64,000 nucleotides of DNA from Limnomonas spitsbergensis (taxonomy: Eukaryota > Chlorophyta > Chlorophyceae > Chlamydomonadales). The position numbers and the translations under genes were made by a program. Below, in pieces: positions 38,206-48,300 of this stretch. The DNA lies in assembly GCA_037349105.1 (NCBI GenBank), contig JAYJMM010000083.1, positions 1,178,001-1,242,000 of the forward strand. The letters are read 5' to 3'. The notes below the pieces were generated by a model. It did no database searches and had not been told where the DNA came from. It saw only the letters and a list, made by a program, of their open reading frames with translations. Positions within the stretch are counted from its first letter, which is position 1. The number at the start of each line of letters is the position of its first letter.

Positions 38206-38909
38206 TGTCCTTTCGAAAGGGACGAAGTAGATTGAGCCTGATCAGCCTGATTTGCCAGTTCCTGCAGAAGGTGTTTGTGCTGCGAAAAATTTGAATTTTG
38301 CTTGTCAGCAAACAGCCTGGAATTTGGCGCTTGAACTGCAATTTGGCTGAGGTAATCTCCAGAGCGAGATTGCCAAGTTAAGCCCTGTGAATCACTGTGT
38401 GTGGCAACACAGTGCTGGGTCCAGGAGAGGCTTGAAGAATTGGCTGTGGATTTATACACCCAGCAATTTGTACCTGTGTGATTGAAGATTGTGATCAGGT
38501 GGATCCAATCTGTCATCATTGACAGAAGTTAACTTGTGGATAGAAGATCCAAGGTTAAAATTTTCTTGGTGGGCCAAAGCATCCCCGCAGGACCGCAGAG
38601 CAGAGCGGGTACCAAGCAAGAAGCCCCATCCACGCAGGGCGTGCGAATTCTAGAAGCCACCCAGCCAGAAAGAGGTGGGAAGTGCTGAAGGCGACGGAGG
38701 ATCCCGCCAGATTCTGATTATTAGCAAGAAAAAGCAGGAAGGCAGAGACCTGTCCTGTTTTTTGCTGTACCTATCAACTTGACCTGACTGGCAAGTCCTC
38801 ACCAGGCTGCAGTAGGTGCAAGAGGCAGAAGCCTGAGCGTTAGCAGATCCTGTTTTGGTGTTGCCAGCACATTGCAGGATCGTGTGGATCGTATAAATTG
38901 CCTGTAGGA
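38206..38909 (+). other. leader of the LTR element, no recognised primer-binding site
   Basis: 704 bp between the 5' LTR segment and the Gag ATG. It contains the short inverted copy of LTR sequence noted above and no long ORF in the Gag frame. A GTATAAAT word lies at 38891, 19 bp before the ATG. I could not recognise a match to a tRNA 3' end. Confidence 0.6.
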
Positions 38910-41900
38910 ATGGCAGAGATTAACCTGCATCCTGATAGGCACCAGCACCCCGACGTCCAGCGCCGCAGCGGGCGAGTACGGGGGCTGGAGCCAGGTGCAG
39001 ACCTGATAGAGGTGGCTGATTCACAGATTGCAGAGGAAGCCCTGCGGATGGCGGAGAAACTGGCAAGGCCAGCGGATCCGGCCGCACGGGCCTGCAAGGT
39101 GACAGGACCTGACCACTTCCTGCCCGGAGCGGCAGGAATGCTGGAAGGTGGCGCTGTGTGTGTGATAAGGACAGGCATTGGGCGAGGAGGCCCACTGCCT
39201 GCTGATTTCAGGAGCAGCCTGGAATCTGAGCAGGGTCCGACGCAGGCGGGAACCCCGGATCTGATCTTGGATCAGGTGACTGAGGTGTCCCAGAGCAGCG
39301 GCATGCATCGTGACAGCGAACCAGATGCCGCTCCGCAGCAGATTCCGTCCAAGGGGACGAGGGTTGCGCAGCGAGTATTGGTAGAGCCCTGCCAGCCGGA
39401 ACACAGTTCAGAGAGCGCTGCAGACCCAGAGGGGCTAGCAGGCCATGACAAATTACAGCTAGGTGGAAAGGAAATGGGAAACAGGCAAGTGCCTGCAGTG
39501 ATCAAGCGCGAGGGGGCAGGTGCCCAGCCAGCGGTGACCAGGCAGACTTGGCAGGACAGTGCAGAGCCGCTGGCAGCATTTAAAAATTCAGCGGTGCCGG
39601 TGGGAAAGCCTTGGGCTGACTTGATATCCGAGGAGGAGATGTCAGATCCAGCCCAGGAGGAAAGGGTGCAGCGATCCAAGGCAGGGATGAGGCCTGTGCA
39701 GCAGCTGCGACAGCGCAGAATGCTGTTTAGAAGAGGAGCAGGTTCCACGGCCTACGGGACACCACTGTCCAGGTTTCCACCCAGTGTGGGTAAACCGGCG
39801 CAGCGATCCAAGGCAGAAGCGGACAGCAGGTTCCGGACAGGCACCAGCAAGAAGGACAGCCTGTATGGATTCTTCCACAACCCAGCTTGGGCACAGGAGG
39901 AAAGCTCAGGAGATCCAGAGAGATCCAGAGCCAGGACTGTGGTGAAGGTGGAAGAGGCAATAGAGGAACAGCCGCAGCCGTTTGGCTGGGCAAGAATCTT
40001 GCTGTGGGCAACGCACCTGTGGAAGCAGATTTGCTCCAGGACGTTTGCTCATTTCAGTGACCAGGTCACAGCAATTGAGGAGTTCAAGGCCCATCACCTG
40101 AGGGAGTGGGCGACAAAGGCCATGATGGGTATCCCCCATACAGGCCAGGACAGGGCGACGTTGTTAGCCGCCCTTGGACAGGTGTCCAAGGGAGGGGCGG
40201 AGCACGAAGCGGCCCTGGCTGTTAAGACCTTCGCAGACGAATGGTGTAACGGCGTGACAGGAGATCAGGAGGAACCTGGATCTGAGCCTGAGGACGAGGA
40301 GAATCAAGATTGGGAAGGATTTGAAACAGTGGCGCAGCGGCCTGAGGAACTCAGAGAGGTCCAAAGGTGGCAGCAGCAGGCAAGGGCCGCGCCAACGCCG
40401 ATACCCAGATCAGAAGTTTTTGAGATCAGCAGTGAGCCGAGCCTCAGGGGGCGGCCGAGAGGCGGGGAAGCACCCAGGGCCAGCAGCCCAGCTGCCAGTG
40501 AAAGGGCAGAGCTGACTAGCCGATCGCTCGCCAGGATGGCAGAGCAAGGCGTAGACACGCGCAGAGCCAGCAGACAGGAGTCATATGCGCTGCTGCGCAT
40601 AGTGGAGGGCAAGGAGAATATTTGCCAAGAGGTGCAAGTGGACCACATCGAGGAGTTCTTGAGGAACAGACAAGTGGGACCAGCAAGGAGGACCCTGCAG
40701 GAAGTTGAACCTGCAGGCAGCACCAGGAGCAGCGGACCCAGAAGGCAGGAGGCCAGGGAGGAGACGCGATCAGACTCCTACGCCAGAGACTATACTGGTG
40801 GAACACAGCCAGGCAGGCAGTACCAGGCGCCGCCCAGGGGGCAGGCAGGCAGTACAGAACAGCCAGGTGGATACAGCCAGGAGCTGCCCAGGGAGCAGGC
40901 AGGCAGCAGAGAGCAACATGACCGGCAGAACCGAGAGCCGCCCAGGGGGCAGGCAGACGGCACGGATCAGCGAAACTGGCAGGGGCAGGAGCCGCCCAAG
41001 GGGCAGGCTGGAAACAGCGAATCAGCGCAGCAAAACTGGCAGGGCCAGGAGCCGCCCAGGGGGCAGGCTGGGAACAGCGAATCAGCGCAGCAAAACTGGC
41101 AGGGCCAGGAGCTGCCCAGGGGGCAGGCTGGAAACAGTGAATCAGCGCAGCAAAACTGGCAGGGCCAGGAGCCGCCCAGGGGGCAGGCTGGAAACAACGG
41201 ATCAGCGCAGCAAAGTTGGCAAAACCAGGGGCCGCCCAGGGGGCAGGCAGAATCGGACAAAGGAGCGCAGCCCTGGAGATCCAGACCTGTGGAGCAGCAT
41301 AGTAGAAGTGAGGCGGGGTGGCCGCCACCTGCAGGAAGCAGAGACTCAGCAGGCAGGGCAGGCAGACGACCGTCTGGAGAGAACCATGCTCAGGAGGAGC
41401 CAGATATCAGACACAGTGGATACCAGCAGGATCGCAACCCATCAGGGGGCGGCGGAGATGGATCTGGATCACACTCTGGATCAGAGGATTCAGGGTCAGC
41501 TAGAGCAGACAGGCGCGGGCCAGGGGCCAGGCGGGAGTTAGGTGACCAGGAAATGAGAAGGCTCGAGTGGGAGCAAGCAAGGAACAACCTGCAGCTGCAG
41601 CAGCAGATGATCTCGCAGTTGGTAGGCGTCGCCAAATTTGCCAAGATTCCCACTATCCAAGGCAATGTGCCGGTGCTGGACATGTCGCACCCGGGCGCGG
41701 TTGCAGCCAGGACGTATTGCCAAGCTTGTGGCTACTGGGGTTCACACAACAGACTGGCACTGTCAGATGAACCGCCAGCGCTGGCGGTGGTAGCAGGGGA
41801 GATTACAGGATCGTGCCAATCGCCATCAGCTATGGCTATGCTGGTGAAGTCACTGGTCAAGCTGTGGGACAGCAAGCCTGCGTGTGTAGGGCCGCTGATG

Positions 41901-42398
41901 TTGGCCATCAGGGCAGCGCCCCACGCAGGAGAAAGGGCTGCCAGAGAGGTGGACAAGATCAGGGATCTGTGGACTGCCCCAGTGAAGGAGCAGTGCCAAG
42001 AGACGTCGCTGCTCACCCTGTGGATCAGGGTGGTGCAGGCGGAGGTGGGGAAGCCAACCTCAGAGGAGAGGGCAGCTATCTCCAACCTCAGGTTGGGAGT
42101 GAAGACCACTCTTGATCCGGAAGTTAAGTCAGAGGAGACTGTGGAGGCGTTTGCTCACAGAGTACTGTCAACAGCGCAGTTGCTGCAGATCTCGAGGGAT
42201 GCAGTGGACCACTTTGGCAGGCGACACTCAGTCTCGCACATGTTTCATGACGGGCTGCCAGCAGCTACAAAAGCAAAGCTCAGCGAGTTCGTCGTCACAG
42301 TGCCAGGGTACCTGAGTATGACGGATGAAGACCAGATCACAGTGCTGACTCAGCAGGTGGTGCTGTGGGAGAAGTTCGCCCTAGAAAAGGGGACCTAG
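38910..42398 (+). CDS. Gag-like polyprotein (ORF1, 1,162 aa)
   Basis: Structural protein expected to form the particle that packages element RNA. The ATG at 38910 is the first in a frame that opens at 38898; stop TAG 42396-42398. The first ~650 residues are hydrophilic and Gly/Pro/Glu-rich with no known domain. Residues ~640-790 (about 40820-41275) are tandem repeats, with a clear 20-residue (60-bp) period from 40981 (unit like NWQGQEPPRGQAGNSESAQQ). Residues ~890-1160 (about 41580-42390) are helical and look like a retrotransposon capsid (MISQLVGVAKFAKIPTIQGN ... WIRVVQAEV ... HRVLSTAQLLQISRDAV). No zinc knuckle is present: it lies in the Pol frame instead. That leaves Gag alone without a nucleocapsid, unusual for the group. 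Length is well above a typical Ty3 Gag. Confidence 0.82.
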   Translation: MAEINLHPDRHQHPDVQRRSGRVRGLEPGADLIEVADSQIAEEALRMAEKLARPADPAARACKVTGPDHFLPGAAGMLEGGAVCVIRTGIGRGGPLPADFRSSLESEQGPTQAGTPDLILDQVTEVSQSSGMHRDSEPDAAPQQIPSKGTRVAQRVLVEPCQPEHSSESAADPEGLAGHDKLQLGGKEMGNRQVPAVIKREGAGAQPAVTRQTWQDSAEPLAAFKNSAVPVGKPWADLISEEEMSDPAQEERVQRSKAGMRPVQQLRQRRMLFRRGAGSTAYGTPLSRFPPSVGKPAQRSKAEADSRFRTGTSKKDSLYGFFHNPAWAQEESSGDPERSRARTVVKVEEAIEEQPQPFGWARILLWATHLWKQICSRTFAHFSDQVTAIEEFKAHHLREWATKAMMGIPHTGQDRATLLAALGQVSKGGAEHEAALAVKTFADEWCNGVTGDQEEPGSEPEDEENQDWEGFETVAQRPEELREVQRWQQQARAAPTPIPRSEVFEISSEPSLRGRPRGGEAPRASSPAASERAELTSRSLARMAEQGVDTRRASRQESYALLRIVEGKENICQEVQVDHIEEFLRNRQVGPARRTLQEVEPAGSTRSSGPRRQEAREETRSDSYARDYTGGTQPGRQYQAPPRGQAGSTEQPGGYSQELPREQAGSREQHDRQNREPPRGQADGTDQRNWQGQEPPKGQAGNSESAQQNWQGQEPPRGQAGNSESAQQNWQGQELPRGQAGNSESAQQNWQGQEPPRGQAGNNGSAQQSWQNQGPPRGQAESDKGAQPWRSRPVEQHSRSEAGWPPPAGSRDSAGRAGRRPSGENHAQEEPDIRHSGYQQDRNPSGGGGDGSGSHSGSEDSGSARADRRGPGARRELGDQEMRRLEWEQARNNLQLQQQMISQLVGVAKFAKIPTIQGNVPVLDMSHPGAVAARTYCQACGYWGSHNRLALSDEPPALAVVAGEITGSCQSPSAMAMLVKSLVKLWDSKPACVGPLMLAIRAAPHAGERAAREVDKIRDLWTAPVKEQCQETSLLTLWIRVVQAEVGKPTSEERAAISNLRLGVKTTLDPEVKSEETVEAFAHRVLSTAQLLQISRDAVDHFGRRHSVSHMFHDGLPAATKAKLSEFVVTVPGYLSMTDEDQITVLTQQVVLWEKFALEKGT
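40820..41275 (+). repeat. in-frame 60-bp tandem repeat within Gag
   Basis: Four near-perfect 60-bp units (41041, 41101, 41161 and the parent 40981) follow three diverged ~54-bp units. The core is CAGGAGCCGCCCAGGGGGCA. Frame is preserved, encoding a Gln/Gly/Pro-rich linker that probably varies in length between copies. Confidence 0.9.
42386..42392 (+). promoter_or_regulatory. putative -1 ribosomal frameshift site A_AAG_GGG
   Basis: In the Gag frame the codons are GAA AAG GGG ACC TAG. The heptamer A_AAG_GGG fits X_XXY_YYZ, and slipping back one base continues as GAC CTA GGA in the Pol frame, which is open from 42329. The frames overlap by 70 nt and Pol has no early ATG (first in-frame start-like codon is GTG at 42365). 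A 6-bp TGGCCA/TGGCCA stem at 42420-42441 lies further away than the usual 5-9 nt spacer, so the stimulatory structure is unresolved. Confidence 0.65.
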
Positions 42399-45300
42399 GA
42401 GGAGCAAGCCTGAGGCAGGTGGCCAGCAGTGGACTTGGCCAGGGCGAGGCGCAGTACAACAAAGGAAGGAGAGAGCGGACTGGACAGTGGGAGATGCGGG
42501 CTCGCCTAGACGGGGCAGTAATCCCCGCAGGCCCAGTTGCAGCACAGCCACAGCGGAGTGAGGGTAAACCCAGAGGAGTTTCCTGGGCAGACCAACCCGC
42601 AGCGCAGAACAACAGCGTAGGGAGCGCTATGGGGGTACCCAAGGCGTGTTACCAGTGTGGTAGCACAGCGCACCTGGCCAGGGACTGCAGAGTACCCAGG
42701 GTCAGGGATGAGCGCAGAGATGAGCGCAGGGATGAACGCAGGCCAGCGCCGCTAGCTACAGACATAACAACTGGGCAGGCCAGACCGCCGCCGCAGCAGT
42801 ACCCTCTACCGCCCAGGCCGCCGCAAGGACAGGCGGCTGGCAGGCCGTATGATCGGAACCAGGGCAACAGGCCGTATCCAAGGCCAGGGCCAGGCCAGGG
42901 TGGTCAGGCGCAACAGGCGGCACATGTGTCGCACCTGACCAGCCCAACAGGGCAGGCTGAGCCTGAGGGATGGCACCAGACGATGGCTGAGATGCTCAGC
43001 GAGTCGGTGGCTCTAATGACGCAGGTTGGGCTGATGCCCAAGCCTGTGGAGTTTAAACAGGCAGTCCACAATGCCCGCCCTAAGTCATTCTTGCCAGAAC
43101 CTTTCAGGGAGGAGGAACCTGAGCAGAGCCTCAGGGAACCTGCCTCCAGGAAGGGAGAAAAGAGGCTGGTGTTGAGCAAATTGGCTGACGATATGATTGA
43201 TATCCGCCTGCAGGTGTTCAAGCTGAACGAGAGGCTGTCGTCGCTCTCTTGCGCTACCTTACCCATGGGAACCGACCAGCGTGGTGAGGCCAGTAGGGGC
43301 AAGCAAGAGAGCAGGGTGGCGCCAGCAGCGCCAAAGCTGCAGTACTTCCGAAACGACAGGAGCAACCTGGAGCAGTGTGTGGGTCTCATGGTGAAGGGCA
43401 AGGTCCTAGTGGCTCAGAAAGCACTGATGGACTCTGCTTGCTCCTGCCATGTTATCACAGTGAACATTGCTGAACAGCTAGTGGCCATGGGCGCTGAGCT
43501 GGTGCGTACGGATGAGAAGATCCGTACCACGGACAATGCAGGAGCAGACCTGTATGGTATCCTGTTTATTTATGTGGTGTATGGTTACGGTGGGCCTAAC
43601 GCCATCATGGAGCCCACAGTGGTCCGTGTGGTGAAAACGCCGCCTGACGCATATGAACATCTGGTGGGGAACCCTGAGTTTCTCAAATATGATGGAGTCC
43701 TCGAGGCAGCAGGAAGGCTGACCTTACGCCCCAGAGAGGGTGCCCAGGGGGCGCGCGGGTCCAGGGACCTTACGCTGCCGCTGGAGCTGGCATCCCCAGT
43801 GGGGGGATACCAGGCAGCAGCCGTGGCGTGGGCAGGGATCCAGTGCGGATTCGCCGAAAGGGGAGGATGGCCTGAGGCCAGTATCGAGGACGAGCATGAG
43901 CCCCTCTTACAACATGCCATGGCCCACCGTGCAGGTGCAGCCATGAAGGCTTCAGCAAACTATGAAGAGCCTCACGAGGCGTCCCTGCAAAACAGCAAGC
44001 CGCAGCAGGCGCGAGGCGCCCAGAGGCTGCACAGGGAGGTGCCGAGCGGACCCGCAACAGCGCCGCCTCAGGAAAGGCGTGAGCGCAGACAGGCGGAGGA
44101 ACCTCAAAGCCGTGCAGAGCTGCAGGCGGAGGCCGCGGCAGAGATGGCGGAGAACATCCGCAGAGCACACGCGGCAGCGACCATGCCAGTAGTCAGGAAG
44201 GAGTTCCTGAGGAGGAACAACCCACCCAGCGAGGAGAACCCGTGCACCTTGTGCGGGGCAAAGGGGTGGCACACAGCGGAATGCTGTGACAACAGGGTTC
44301 TGGACCTCAGCAAGTCAGGGCTGCGGGCAGAGGCGCCAAAATCCATGCAGCAAGAGGTCTGCAGGGGCAGGCCAGCTCCAGGTACCCGGAAGGCTGACAA
44401 GGTTGTCGCCCCGGAGGTGGAAGTTGCAGAGCAGGGCGCAGCAGCCCAGGGTGACAAAGCAGATCCCAGCCAGGGCCAGTCCGGCAGTCAGGATGAGGAG
44501 GAGGAGGAAGACAGCGAAAGGGAGGCGGAACCCCAGGGGGCGCTGCGCAGCAGGGCATCCAAAGAGTTGGATAGGCTGCGCGCCCAGCAGCGGCTCGCGC
44601 AGAAGGCGTTGAAAGACATGGAGGTACAGCTGTACCAACAGAGCGCGGCTTTTGTGCAGTACCTACGCTTGCAGATGGCAAGGTGGGATGACATCAAGTC
44701 AGTGGACAGCGTCATGACAGAAGTACAGAAGGAGTATGTTCTGCGGGCAGGCCAACTGCCAGGCCTGTATCAGGCCATTGGGGACCTGCAGGCGGGAAGG
44801 CCGCAAAACCAGGTGCAAGTGGACCCGGAGCTGGCAGCCAGCATCCAGGAGGCGTTTGTGCCCGCATCCCCGTGGGATAGCGACCTGGAGGGGGAAGTCG
44901 AGCCCCCCAGCACGGCGGCACCAGCGGAAGCACAGCAGAGGAACCCTGGGCTTAACAACTCAGGGGGCGCCAACAGAGCTCAGATGGCTAGTCCCGATGC
45001 CCGCAGGGAGCGGAGGGGGACAGAGGCAGCAGCTGAGGCCGAGGACAAGGCTCCCAGGGAGCGCAGCAGGAGCGCCCAAAGAGGGCAAGTGAGGGAGCAC
45101 CAGGCGGTGGCTCCCACGCCAGGGGTCAAGAGCCAGCTGACGGAGCACAACACAGGAGATAGCAGCCCGGCCGATGTACAGGCCAAGGGCAGGTGGCGCA
45201 GGTCCCCGAGTGAGGGGGACAGCGACAGGCGTATCCATGCAAGGAAGGAGAGCCCAGGACCAGAGCAGAGGGGCAGCATGCCCCGAGGCCGTTCCCTAGA

Positions 45301-48300
45301 GCGAGGCTCAGGGAGCCTGGCCAGATCGTTCAAAAAGGGCGACCAAGAACAAGACAGGAGGAGGGCAGCTGACCAAAGTCCGCCGGGCAGGGCCACGGTT
45401 GGACAGGGACGGATAGCCAAGCCAGCCCACCTGGGACCCCGAGATGGAGGAGTGTGTTTCAAGTGCCATCAGCCAGGGCACTTCGCCAGCGCATGCCCAG
45501 ACTGGAGGTCGGTGATGGCGGGCAGCAGCGGCCGCTTGGACAAGCCTAGGGTCCCAGCCGGCCCAGAGAGGGGTGTGAGGGCTGATGGACCAGGCCACAG
45601 CCTGGAGGGTCCAGAGGACAGGTTAAGGAGGGCCTACGAGGTCGAGCAGCGTACCTCCTTCGAGGAGTGGAAGGCGCAGAAGGCTGCTGCGAGCCAGAGC
45701 AGGCTGCCGGGGCCACCGGGCCGACAGGGCGCAGTGATGCAAGAGGCACCCAGGTGGGAGGGCCCCGCAAGGCACACGTGTTTGGTATCGATCCATGGGG
45801 GGGTTGTTCAGACCGCCGGCACTGCCCAGGTTCAGAGCAACCAGGTGGCAGAGGTACCGGGGGATACCCAGTGGGTGCTAGAAGGGCAGGTGCCCCTTCA
45901 GAAGCACCACTGGAAGGTGGTGATAGAGTCGTTGGCTATGAACCATTACGGCACTATGCCCGCAGGATCAGCCAGGTCCATCCATCATGCAGGGTGGGTC
46001 CTGAGGGACCTCCAGAGCAGGGGGTGCCCGGCCCCTTGTGAGGATTGGCCCAACATGTTGCAGAGATTTCTGATCAAGGAGCAGTCAGATCACTATGCTA
46101 TGAATGACACCAACAGGGGAGCACAGGCGGATATGCACCAGCACATTGATGAGGAGGGGGAGGCCAGTCCCAGTGAGGATGGCTCAGCCAACTCCGATAG
46201 GGGGTCAGATTCACGGGAGGACACGCCCATGCCTGACCAAGGGTCTGTATTACCATGCCCAGGCACCCCGGAGGTACCGCTGCACATCGGAAGCGCGGCA
46301 AACGGGGCAGCCGCCAGGGCTCAGGTGTCAGTCAGCAGGACTGGTCGCCACCGAGAGGCTCAGGGAGCCGCAACGGGAAGCTCGGGTGGCAATACGGCAG
46401 AACCCGTTAGAAACCACTGCTGCACCACCTCCAGGTACAGCCCTGGAGGATGGGGGGAGGCGGCCAGTGGCCCGCCCAGCAGGGGTGTCAGCAACAGGTG
46501 GTCCGCCGGAAGGGACGAGGATACAGCTTATGACCAGGACGGTGAGGACCACCGCAAACAAACCAGCGACAGGGAGCATGTCCAGCCCAGGCCTCTGCCG
46601 CCGGGCCAGCCAGAGGGCAGGAGCTTCGTGCAGTGGTATCGCTTGGGAGACGAGCTGCCGGGGTCAGCGGCTACTGAAGCGATGCTCACAGTACCAGAGG
46701 ATGCCCAGGATGGGATCTGCAGGATCCAAAACCACAGGCTGCTGCCTAGCCGTGAGGTAGTGTGCGTCAATCGGCAGGCAGCCATGCAGGCAGTTGCCAG
46801 GCTGGTGTTCCCATGGGATGCGGTTACGGCAGTACTGCTGATCGTAGCCCTCAAGGGGTACATCAAGCCCAGCACAGTGATGGCTGAGTTGATGCAGCGA
46901 GAGTGGCGGCATCCCGTCTGGTTACAATGCGTAGACAGAGCCGTGCGCCTGGTGTGCCAGGAGGGAACAACAGCGGTGAGCGCTGCGGACATGGCGCGAT
47001 GGGAGGTGCCCGACAGCGTGCGCACCGATGGCGTTTGGCAAGGGTCGCAGCTGGGATTCATGAGCGCGCCTTGGGCGCAGCATTGTGCCCACAGCTTGCT
47101 GGGACACCCCAGCCTGAGGGAGTGCGCCTTCTACGTGCCCGTGCAGGCAGTGGCTGCAGGGACGTATGGAAGGAGCAGTGAGGCGGCCGAGGGGACCTAC
47201 GATGGCGCGGGGCTCTGCCATGGGGGCAAGCCCAGGAGGATGGAGGATATCATCGAGGCAGCCATCCTCATACCCAGGGTGGTAGCAGGCCAGGCTGTGC
47301 CATGGGGATTGGCGCCGGGGGACGCCAGGGCAGCCATCCCAGTGCAGCGGGCCGTGTCATACTACTATGAGGAGGTGCAGGAGGAAGAGATCCCGGTGTC
47401 AGAGGCGTGGATCCACATGCACGCCTCCAGGAGTGACATGCCGGTGTTCTTCTTCGCAAGGAGCGAGGGGAACGTAGCCATTGTCAGATGTGCCAATGTA
47501 GAGGAGGCAGAGTTCCACGCGCATGAGTACGCCAGGGGTGCAGATCCAGCAGTGTGGGCCATCATGATGATGGTGCTGCAAAGGACCATGCTGCCTGGAC
47601 AAATGTCAGCAGCCATGCAGGAGGTATGGAGCGTGGGAGCGCAGTGGGCGCCTGCGGAGTTTGAATGCCCCACATGGCCATACGGGGCGAGACCAGCGTC
47701 CGACAGCGGATCCATGTGGGAGGGGGAGTTTGAGCTGGCGCGCTCGCCGTTCGCGCTAGAACGGTTGGAGGACTGCGTGCAGCAGTGGGTACGCAAGGAA
47801 AGGAAGGCCTGGCAGGAGGACAGGGCCAGCAGCGTGACGCCTCACTGGCAGGCTAACGCCGTGACGGTGCAGTTGTGGAAGCAGGCGCACCCAGCAGGGG
47901 TGCGCACGCTGCACCCTTTGTTCAGGGGAGTGGGATCAGGAACCTATGAGGAAGAGCTGATGGAGCTGAGGGACCAGCCAGCGCTGGGTCAGTGGAGGAT
48001 CGGCAGGTGGGGTGCCCGCAGATGGGACCCCAACCCTGACAGTAGTGAGGGGTCCCAAGAGTCTTCAGAGCAGCCAGGGCCGTTTGTGCCGTTTCAGGCG
48101 GCTTTCGTCACTACACTAGGTGCAACAGCATCAGAGTGGGAGTGGCTAGAAACAATTGACCAGGAGCTGGCAGCACCGTCAGCGGAAACCAGGGACCGGG
48201 CAGAGTCCCGGACGCCCTCGGGTAGCTGCGGCGGAACCAGTGTTCCGAGGGACAACAGCGAGCGCAGATTGATAGCAGGACACCCTGCCAACAAGAACCA

